Positions 1 to 6,200 of a stretch of 8,158 nt of DNA are shown in pieces. Both the position numbers and the translations under genes were made by a program. Origin of the DNA: Kiritimatiellia bacterium (GTDB lineage: Bacteria; Verrucomicrobiota; Kiritimatiellia; RFP12; UBA1067); NCBI GenBank assembly GCA_017648225.1, contig JAGCJE010000304.1, positions 1 to 8,158 of the forward strand, written 5' to 3'. The stretch's first letter is position 1. Each line of letters begins with the position of its first letter. The notes under the pieces are model-generated. The model made no database searches, had not been told where the DNA came from, and saw only the letters and a program-made list of their open reading frames with translations.

Positions 1-1004
1 ACGGCAATCGCGATCGAAGAAGCGAGGGTCACGAGCCCCAGCCCGAGCGCCATCTTCGTTTTAGCGCCCGTCCCCTTCCATTCGCCGAGCATTACGCCTA
101 AAAGCGAAGAGAAAAGAACGCAGCTACCCATAACGACCGCGAACGAAATATACGCCATATCGCCCATTGCAGGCTCGCCTACCTTCTGACAGGCGAACTG
201 CATCGCCCAGATTACGCCGGCGAGCGCGGCGAAAGTCCAGTTAACAGGCTTAAACGAAAGATAATCGCCGAAGGAACGGTTTTTGAAATTCTGCCAGAGA
301 CACCACGCGGCGTTTACCGCGAAGCCTCCCCAAAGAACGACAACAAGAACGCTCATACCGACCCACTTTGCATCAGTCCCCATCTCTTTGGCCGCCATTT
401 CCATCGCGCCGCCCGACTGAAGACCGAAGTTCATGCCCGCCGAAGCGATACCGCTAAAGAGCGCGACTATCATGCCCTTTTTGAAATTAAATTCAGCGAC
501 TGCTTTCTTTTTAGCCTCCTCATCGAGTTCGCCTTCTTTAAGCTTACCAGCTAAGCCGACAAGAACAATACCCAAGAGAGAGACGATAACGGAAACGAGC
601 GTAACGACCGCAGGCGTATCCTTAACGAGATCGGCGGCCTTACCGGTAACAATCGGCGGAATTAACGTACCCGTCGCTGAGCAAAGCCCGCAACCGATGG
701 CGAGCCCGAGCCCTATACCGAGATAGCGGATCATAAGACCCCATGTTAAGCCGCCGACACCCCAGAGCGCGCCGAAGCCGAAACACGCCGCGAGAGTCTT
801 AGGTTCAGTTTTAGAGATAACACCAAAAAGATCGTTGTTCGTAGTAAGCGCGAGCGCGAGCGGAAAAACGATCAACCCCGCAATCGCATAAACGAACCAT
901 CCTGATTCGTACTTCCAACCTTTAACGCCTCTAAAGGGAAGCGCAAAAACCGCCCCCGCCAAACCGCCGAGAGCACATATAAGCGTACCGAGTGTAGTAT
1001 TCAT
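1..1004 (-). CDS. rhaT: RhaT-family L-rhamnose/H+ symporter-like sugar transporter (C-terminus cut by window edge)
   Basis: Reading the minus strand from the ATG at 1004-1002 gives 334 whole codons with no stop before the left edge. The family is usually about 340-345 residues, so only a few C-terminal residues are missing. What I see is a very hydrophobic protein with about ten membrane segments, roughly residues 3-22, 36-54, 71-86, 93-116, 132-152, 177-195, 212-236, 256-272, 284-308 and 317-334. Motifs resemble remembered E. coli RhaT: LPFRGVKGW at 22-30 (RhaT APFKKVKKW), FGALWGVG at 77-84, MIRYLGIGLG at 91-100, FNFKKGMIVA at 172-181, GIASAGMNF at 185-193 and GEWKG at 307-311. RhaT proteins import L-rhamnose with a proton across the inner membrane. 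The exact sugar here is not provable, and no rhamnose catabolic genes are visible beside it. The start at 1004 aligns with the RhaT N-terminus. An in-frame ATG at 1079 would add 25 polar residues and is less likely. No Shine-Dalgarno sequence precedes either. The gene lies 92 bp after the peptidase gene and has its own promoter-like -10. Confidence 0.87.
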   Translation of the reverse strand, partial: MNTTLGTLICALGGLAGAVFALPFRGVKGWKYESGWFVYAIAGLIVFPLALALTTNNDLFGVISKTEPKTLAACFGFGALWGVGGLTWGLMIRYLGIGLGLAIGCGLCSATGTLIPPIVTGKAADLVKDTPAVVTLVSVIVSLLGIVLVGLAGKLKEGELDEEAKKKAVAEFNFKKGMIVALFSGIASAGMNFGLQSGGAMEMAAKEMGTDAKWVGMSVLVVVLWGGFAVNAAWCLWQNFKNRSFGDYLSFKPVNWTFAALAGVIWAMQFACQKVGEPAMGDMAYISFAVVMGSCVLFSSLLGVMLGEWKGTGAKTKMALGLGLVTLASSIAIA

Positions 1005-1010
1005 AATTGA

Positions 1011-1019
1011 ATATATTAT
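1011..1019 (-). promoter_or_regulatory. Extended -10 promoter element for the RhaT-like gene
   Basis: On the minus strand the sequence TGGTATAAT lies just upstream of the ATG at 1004. It is a perfect TATAAT hexamer preceded by TGn, the extended -10 form recognised by sigma70. The -35 position (17-bp spacer) is an A-run rather than TTGACA, which extended -10 promoters tolerate. Only ten bases separate the hexamer from the ATG, so a start site about 7 nt downstream would give a leader of 3-4 nt, that is, a nearly leaderless mRNA. If the true start is the upstream ATG at 1079, this element would lie inside the coding region and would be coincidental. Confidence 0.5.
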
Positions 1020-1096
1020 ACCAAAATAAGCAGAATGTTTTTTATCCTGATGCGATTTTCTTTCATTTTTAATTTCCATTAGACCGAATTTTATTG

Positions 1097-2935
1097 TCAC
1101 TCGCGAGGTGTTGCGACAACTTTGAAAAAACGGTCATCAGCTTCGCGCGCGTGCCAAGATTTAAGATCCTTTGAGCCCTTTATGCTGTAATTCCAAAGCG
1201 TCGTGTTTTCTGGAGAGGCATTAATTACCGGCGCACCGTTTTTATCCATTTTTATTACCGCCAAAAGATTCGTCTCGTTCGCATTGTCCGGATCGAGCCC
1301 TCGCGCATACGACTGAGCGACCGAGTATCCGTTGGCGGAAATATGATCGGCAAGAGCGTTATATGAACCATAGAAATAATCGGCAAAGTAATTGCCGCCC
1401 TCCTGAAGAGATAAATACCTATCAAGCCACGAGAACGGAACTATCGGCTCGCTGGTCGTAGTGTAATTATCCTTTTCTCTCTTGGCGTACACCTTGCAAC
1501 AGAAATATATTCCGTCAACTGACAAATCTTCCCAATACCAGGTTCTATACGAAGAATTGATATAACTCTTACCTTCTTCAGGAACAACCTTAGAAAGATA
1601 GCCGTAAAAATTCTCCATTACCGCAATTGGATAATATTCTCCAGGAGAATTTATCTCAACACATATCGCGAATGTCTCGCCAGCAGAAACGGAAATCTCC
1701 TTATCAAATGGAATTACCTCATAGCCGGCGTCGGCACAAGTCCCCGACTTCACTAAGGTTTTCGTTCCACTAAGACTCGAATACCAAGATGAAATTGAAG
1801 CATTTGTAACAATGTACGCCTTATAAGTCGTTCCCGGCGAAAGTGCGTAAAAACCGAATGCATCAAGCGTTTCATCGGCTTTAGCCTTAAAGAAATTCGC
1901 TCCGGCGGCTGCGCTTTGTTCATACCCGTAACTTGTAATATATCCGTAAGGATCATGCTGATATACCCGCGCGTAATCAGTCCCTTTAGACAAGGATGTA
2001 AAAACCGCCGAGCCGACCGCTCCTAAAGACGTATCGTAGTATGAAATATAGTTATATCCTTTATCTGTTTTAGACGAATTAGCGCCCCAACTGTTCCGAA
2101 TTATAAAAGCGCCGTTCCCAGGAGGAGTAATTTTAAAGTTCGACTTATCATAATTATCATCCCACCCGACGATTGAAATGGCATGATTTAATACATATGC
2201 GCCTGAAGCATCATAATTCGCTCCATTGTAAAAATATGATGCGCCATTGTGATATTCATCATTATGATAAAATCCCGATGAAACAGGTCCATATTTAAAA
2301 ACGGCGCTTTTAATCGAATCGAGATCGGGTCGTAACGAAGCTTGAACATTATCTATTTTGCCTAAGCCCGAAAGGAATACAATCTTACGCGGAATGCGCA
2401 CGCCGCGCTCGCGCCTGCTCTTTCCGATATTAGGATACGGATCAAGCGCTTCGGAAACAGGGGCTTCTTCTCTTAAGAAAACGGCTGACGCCATTTCGTT
2501 ATTACCGCCTTTGGTGTATCCGAAATCATAGCCGTTTAAGTTAGCTAAATTATTCTCCGACAGATCCGCATCGATACCCTCATCGCGCCTCATCTGATAT
2601 TCGATTCCAGCCATCGCCGCGAATGTCCAGCACGTACCGTACTTCCCCTGATTGCGCACAGGAGAAAGATAACTCGTACCCGCCCCGTCAATATCGCGAA
2701 GATCATACTTCGCTGGAAGGGATATCGCAGCAGCTCTCATCATGCGCACATTCGATGATGCGCTGCTCACCGTATTTGTAAAATGAATCAACGGATTGGG
2801 ATGTGAACGATAACCCGCTTGAGGCGCATCAGAAGCAAACGTCGGCTCCACGAGCAGTAAACTCACTACAAATGCGCATTTAATGAGAGATGATCGTATC
2901 AAAGTTTGTTTCATATTACATTCACATAAAGACAT
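1097..2935 (-). CDS. Secreted papain-like (C1A) cysteine peptidase with lectin-like and C-terminal modules
   Basis: The frame encodes 612 residues ending in TGA at 1099-1097. A signal peptide is visible: Met8, then a basic n-region (K9, R14, K19), a hydrophobic core 21-29 and a likely cleavage near TFA-S (32-35). The peptidase C1A domain runs from about 73 to 310. It begins LPAKYDLRD, with oxyanion Gln96 in NQG, nucleophile Cys102 in TCWTFAA, His251 in LNHAISIVGW and Asn281 in IRNSWG, so the papain catalytic set is complete. The Gln-Cys spacing of six matches papain. The usual first Cys of GSCGSCW is replaced (KYGTCW). Residues 35-72 are too short for an I29 inhibitor propeptide. Residues about 315-485 fit the lectin-like domain that follows many bacterial C1A peptidases (ANFF, then several aromatic beta strands). 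Residues 496-607 form a separate module starting VPFSWLDRY. It would act outside the cytoplasm on protein. The actual start may be Met8 (ATG at 2914), which removes an odd MSLCECN extension. Neither start has a clear Shine-Dalgarno sequence. Confidence 0.92.
   Translation of the reverse strand: MSLCECNMKQTLIRSSLIKCAFVVSLLLVEPTFASDAPQAGYRSHPNPLIHFTNTVSSASSNVRMMRAAAISLPAKYDLRDIDGAGTSYLSPVRNQGKYGTCWTFAAMAGIEYQMRRDEGIDADLSENNLANLNGYDFGYTKGGNNEMASAVFLREEAPVSEALDPYPNIGKSRRERGVRIPRKIVFLSGLGKIDNVQASLRPDLDSIKSAVFKYGPVSSGFYHNDEYHNGASYFYNGANYDASGAYVLNHAISIVGWDDNYDKSNFKITPPGNGAFIIRNSWGANSSKTDKGYNYISYYDTSLGAVGSAVFTSLSKGTDYARVYQHDPYGYITSYGYEQSAAAGANFFKAKADETLDAFGFYALSPGTTYKAYIVTNASISSWYSSLSGTKTLVKSGTCADAGYEVIPFDKEISVSAGETFAICVEINSPGEYYPIAVMENFYGYLSKVVPEEGKSYINSSYRTWYWEDLSVDGIYFCCKVYAKREKDNYTTTSEPIVPFSWLDRYLSLQEGGNYFADYFYGSYNALADHISANGYSVAQSYARGLDPDNANETNLLAVIKMDKNGAPVINASPENTTLWNYSIKGSKDLKSWHAREADDRFFKVVATPRE
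1115..1444 (-). other. C-terminal module of the peptidase (PFSWLDRY...GLDP...RFFKV)
   Basis: Residues about 498-607 follow the lectin-like domain as a separate block. Landmarks are PFSWLDRY at 500-507, NGYSVAQSYARGLDPDNA at 535-552, INASPENTTLWNYSIKGS at 571-588, LKSWH at 591-595 and RFFKV at 602-606. The middle segment looks like a degenerate copy of the calcium-binding DxDGDGxxNxxEYxxGTDP motif found in many secreted proteins. The whole order (W-L-D, GLDP, then beta strands closing with RFFKV) matches a C-terminal pattern I associate from memory with secreted proteins of Kiritimatiellota/Verrucomicrobiota. Its function is unknown; adhesion, stability or export sorting are all possible. Confidence 0.55.
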
Positions 2936-2957
2936 ACTTCGCGATGAAAACGAACAT
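2922..2957 (-). other. Possible 11-codon upstream ORF in the peptidase leader
   Basis: An ATG at 2957 opens an 11-codon frame (MFVFIAKYVFM) ending in TGA at 2924-2922. It overlaps the outer peptidase ATG (2935) in another frame and stops 7 nt before the internal ATG (2914) that best fits the signal peptide. It would begin about 5 nt after the predicted transcription start. It could be a translated leader that influences initiation at 2914, or it could be chance in a short AT-rich region. Confidence 0.2.
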
Positions 2958-2968
2958 AAAGCTTTAAT

Positions 2969-2998
2969 ATGATATCATGGCCAAATCCCGCTAGTCAA
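2969..2998 (-). promoter_or_regulatory. Sigma70-like promoter for the peptidase gene
   Basis: On the minus strand TTGACT (2998-2993) is followed, after an 18-bp spacer, by TATCAT (2974-2969). Each hexamer has one mismatch to consensus, and TGA precedes the second, giving an extended -10. Transcription would begin near 2962, about 27 nt before the ATG at 2935 and 48 nt before the one at 2914. The -10 lies within a perfect 10-bp palindrome, ATGATATCAT (2969-2978). It sits over 200 bp below the terminator of the giant gene, so the peptidase is probably transcribed independently. Confidence 0.6.
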
Positions 2999-3061
2999 TC
3001 ATAACATCATCAGTTACACCTTGGGGGATAAGCGATTTGGCGCCCCTCAGCTTTCGTGATC

Positions 3062-3073
3062 GCGCGTACGCGC
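3062..3073. repeat. 12-bp perfect palindrome GCGCGTACGCGC
   Basis: The bases GCGCGTACGCGC read the same on both strands. The palindrome lies about 65 bp upstream of the peptidase -35 and is far more GC-rich than the surrounding intergenic DNA. It has no adjacent T-tract on either strand, so it is not an intrinsic terminator. It could be a binding site for a dimeric regulator or a chance CG-rich patch. Confidence 0.4.
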
Positions 3074-3095
3074 TACTAAAAAAAACCTACCGCTC

Positions 3096-3152
3096 CATTC
3101 TGATGCGCTTCAGAATGCGCTCAGATGCGCTTCGTAAGGTGCTGAGATGCGC
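3096..3152. repeat. Cluster of four ATGCGC motifs with an 8-bp hairpin
   Basis: ATGCGC occurs at 3103-3108, 3115-3120, 3125-3130 and 3147-3152, with start-to-start steps of 12, 10 and 22 bp, close to multiples of the DNA helical turn. The first copy lies within a perfect inverted repeat, CATTCTGA (3096-3103) and TCAGAATG (3110-3117), around a 6-nt loop TGCGCT. A second weaker inverted pair, CTCAG (3120-3124) and CTGAG (3142-3146), encloses the third copy. It could be an operator array, a REP-like element or a small structured RNA. The sequence alone does not decide. Confidence 0.45.
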
Positions 3153-3185
3153 CTTTTCGCGAACTACGAACAGCATCATTTTACT

Positions 3186-3206
3186 CGACTAACCACTAAC
3201 GACTAA
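3186..3206. repeat. Three-copy heptad tandem repeat (CGACTAA)
   Basis: Three abutting 7-bp units read CGACTAA, CCACTAA and CGACTAA at 3186-3192, 3193-3199 and 3200-3206. They lie immediately beyond the U-tract side of the giant gene's terminator and overlap its first two A positions. No coding function is possible here, and no role is known to me. Confidence 0.5.
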
Positions 3207-3232
3207 AAAAGGCTCGAGTTACCCCGAGCCTT
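3205..3232 (-). terminator. Intrinsic terminator of the giant surface-protein gene
   Basis: On the minus strand, 29 bp after the TAA stop, AAGGCTCGGG (3232-3223) pairs with CTCGAGCCTT (3218-3209), giving ten pairs including one G-U wobble. The loop is GUAA, a stabilising GNRA tetraloop. A run of six T residues (3210-3205) follows and partly overlaps the stem. This is a textbook Rho-independent terminator and marks the 3' end of the giant gene's transcript. Confidence 0.88.
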
Positions 3233-3261
3233 ATTAGTTTAACTTTTAAGCTTATTACTGA

Positions 3262-6200
3262 TTATTCAATAACGAGCCTAAAGATTACGGCATCAGAGTT
3301 AAGATTATTAATCCTATTAATCTTAGTCGTAACATTCGCGCCTTCCTTAATGTTAAGAACGGCATCGCCGCGCTTAACGATATATTTCGATGCTGCGGGA
3401 TTCTCGACATTGACCTCAGTAACCTCAATTACAATATCCAAGCTAGCTGCAGTTTCATTGAAGGTAAGCGCATCGTCAAAGTTCTTAACAGCAGTATTGA
3501 GAGCCTCGACAGCTTTATCGCCCTTCAATTTTACGCCATTAACCTTAACATCAACGCTCGTAGCAGCCTTAGCTTCAAGCGCTGCGAGCACCTCAGGATT
3601 GTACTCAACCTTAAAGTCGGCCTCGCCATCCTTTTCGGGCATTGGAGGCGTCCATTCTGGTTCGAGCGTATAACGAATGACTACAATACCCGAGCCGCCG
3701 TTACCACCGTATGTGGCCTCGCGGCTTGAACCACCGCCACCACCGCCCTGGTTAGCAAGACCAGATGTGCCTTGAGGATTGTCGTTATCGCCGCCGTTAC
3801 CAGCGCCCTCGCCGCCATTACCGCCAGAAGCACCCTGAGTGGAAGCGCCGCCGCCGCCAGAACCATAGACAACGCGAGTGCCAGTAATATCAGAAACTAA
3901 GCCTTCGCCGCCCTTACCACCAGACCAATTATCTAATTTATTGCCAGCATCACCGCCCACTTCAATAGCGCCACCACCGCCGCCAGCTGAAGGATAACCA
4001 TAGTAGTACTCAGAACACCCCTTACCACCAATATTACCGTATGTAACACAGTTGTGGAGATCGGCAACATCAGCAAAGACACCCATCTTCGGAGTTGTAG
4101 CCTGAGCTGTCGTATAACCGCCACGGGAGCCGCCGTTCGAACCGCCTACACCGCCGACATTTACCTGAGATGTAGTTATAGCGGCAGTATCTTTAGCTGT
4201 AGTGCCCTGATCGCGTCCACCGCCATAAGCAGTAACATAAGTAGTACCGGCTACAGCGAAGGTTGTATTTCCTCCCTTCTTGGACGCACCGTAGAACGTA
4301 CCAGATTCACCATCAGTCTGATTAGTTCTAGCCTGACCGCCAGCACCGCCGGCACCGAGCTTTACAGTTACTATAGCATCCTTAGTGATATCTACTTCAC
4401 CAACAACAACGCTGCCACCGCCACCACCTGCACCGCCCGAAGCAGCATCATAATGCGAGTCAGCGCCGCCGCCAGCGCCGCCACCGACAACGAGGAATTG
4501 AGCGTTCTTAAGATTCTGAGGAACTGTCCAATTAATCGTTGTAGCATGGTTTGTAAATACAACAGCAACTTCATCGCCCTTTTCACCGAGACCAACGACT
4601 TTATAGCCGTTATCCATAGACTCTACAGCGGCTATGTACCAATCGAAATCCTTAGATTTATTAGTATCTCCATCGCTCCAGATATATCCGTCGTTAAGCG
4701 TTACGCGAACAGTCTTCTTACCGACATTAACTAAATCATCAGTAAGCTCTTCTACGCTGTATGCGTAAGTATTAACGAGCCCAGAAGTCAATGGAGAGCC
4801 TGTATATGCCTTAGAAGAAATCTTGGATTTAACATCAACTTCAGCATCAACGACAATATTGCCTTCAAAATATGCGAAGCGCAATACGATAATGCCAGAG
4901 CCACCTGCGCCGCCGGCTTTTTCGTAGCTGCCGCCGCCACCGCCGCCGCCTTGGTTCGCGAGCGCATCGCCGCCATTCTCGTTAGCGTAGCCTGAGCCAG
5001 CACCGACACCGCCCTTACCGATTTCAGCGCCACCAGCGACAGACTTACCTAAGCCACTAGCGCCACCAGAGCCATAAACCTTACTTTCGCCTGTAATATC
5101 AGATTTATAACCGGCTCCACCAGCACTACCAGAACCAGAACCGGTAGCACGAAAGCCTTCGGACATAGCGCCACCGCCACCTCCGCCAGGAGCGCCAGAA
5201 TCGGTCTGATAACCGTCAGTACCCTTGTTTCTCATACAGTGAACATTAGATACATCAGCGCCAGCACCGACATATTCGACATTTGCTAACGCTGTTGCCG
5301 TTATAGAAGCTGTAGAACCCTCGTATCTACCTCTTGAACCGGAGTTAGATCCGCCGATAGCAACGCCAGTAGAACTCTTACCGCCATCACCACCACCGCC
5401 GTACGCGGTAATATAAGTAATATCGCCGACCTTGAAATAGCTGTTGCCGCCATTTGCACCTACTAAGCCATCGGTAGTAGTACCGCTCGTAGCAATACCA
5501 CCTTCACCGCCTTCGCCGACATTAATCGTCATAGACGCGCCATAGGCGATATTATTAACAAAGCCCGTAACTACCGCGCCGCCACCGCCGCCGGAGCCGC
5601 CTTGATTAAGCTTAGTTTCAGTTCCCTTATAGTGGCCGCCGCCACCACCGCCGCCGCCGACAACGAGAAATTCAACGTTCTTCGCGCCCTTCGGCATTGT
5701 CCACGCGTAATTATTAGCGTTTGTAAAGACAACTGCTACCTGATCTTTAAGTTCACCAAGTTCAGTAACAATATAGCCGACCGCAGGATCAATCTCGAGC
5801 TTAGGCTCTACAGGGTCGGGCTCAGGGTCGGGTTCAGGATCTGGCACTGGATCGGGTTCAACAACAACCGCTTTAATCTCGAACTGAACAGTAGCGGTAA
5901 GGCCAGTATAATTCTTAGTATCAGCTACCGTATAAGTAATCGCATACGTTCCAACTTCAGTCGGGAGCTCTGTCATCGAAGCTGTAACCGTACCGAATTT
6001 AGCGACACCCGCCGTTAAAACGCCAGCTGTCTCGCCTTGATTCCACTCTGTCAAAGAGATCGAAGGCTCTATCGTCCACTCGTTCGTCGCCTTAGCGATT
6101 ACCCAAGTAATCGACTTATCAGCGGTCGTGTCGTCGCTCCACTTATACCCTTCAGCGAGCGTAGCTAAAGCGGTATACTCGCCCGCGTCAGTCGCCATAT

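Larger units (their letters stand above)
2936..3261. other. 326-bp intergenic region between the giant gene and the peptidase gene
   Basis: I see no convincing gene here. It holds, from the giant gene towards the peptidase, an intrinsic terminator (3205-3232), a heptad tandem repeat (3186-3206), an 8-bp TTCGCGAA palindrome (3156-3163), a cluster of ATGCGC motifs with a hairpin (3096-3152), a GC-rich 12-bp palindrome (3062-3073) and the peptidase promoter (2969-2998). Each item is listed separately. The density of small repeats is high compared with the other intergenic gap (1005-1096), which shows only the promoter-like -10. Confidence 0.6.

Noticed and set aside
433..726. Plus-strand open frame of 97 codons
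   Set aside because: It is antisense to the RhaT-like gene, whose family motifs are clear on the minus strand. The Ser/Pro/Thr-rich product reflects reversed membrane codons.
3020..3048. Hairpin between GGGG (near 3023) and CCCC (near 3043) in the intergenic region
   Set aside because: Only four pairs with a loop of about 16 nt and no T-tract. It is too weak to call a terminator or riboswitch stem.
3681..4124. Short minus-strand frames rich in Ala, Val and Leu
   Set aside because: They are out-of-frame readings of GGC/GGT-rich DNA inside the giant gene. The real frame has clear domain structure.
4054..4734. Plus-strand open frame of 226 codons
   Set aside because: It lies wholly antisense to the giant gene's glycine-rich and Ig-like region. 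Its Ser/Thr/Ala/Ile-rich low-complexity product is what the reverse strand of Gly/Val/Asn-rich codons yields, and no start signal supports it.
3700..5660. CRISPR-like or satellite repeat (dense GCC/ACC triplets)
   Set aside because: The triplet pattern is glycine codons of the two glycine-rich domains. There are no constant-length direct repeats with unique spacers.
5602..6018. Plus-strand open frame of 138 codons
   Set aside because: It is antisense to the linker and start of glycine-rich domain 1. The product is Arg/Asn-rich with no recognisable domain, consistent with a shadow frame.
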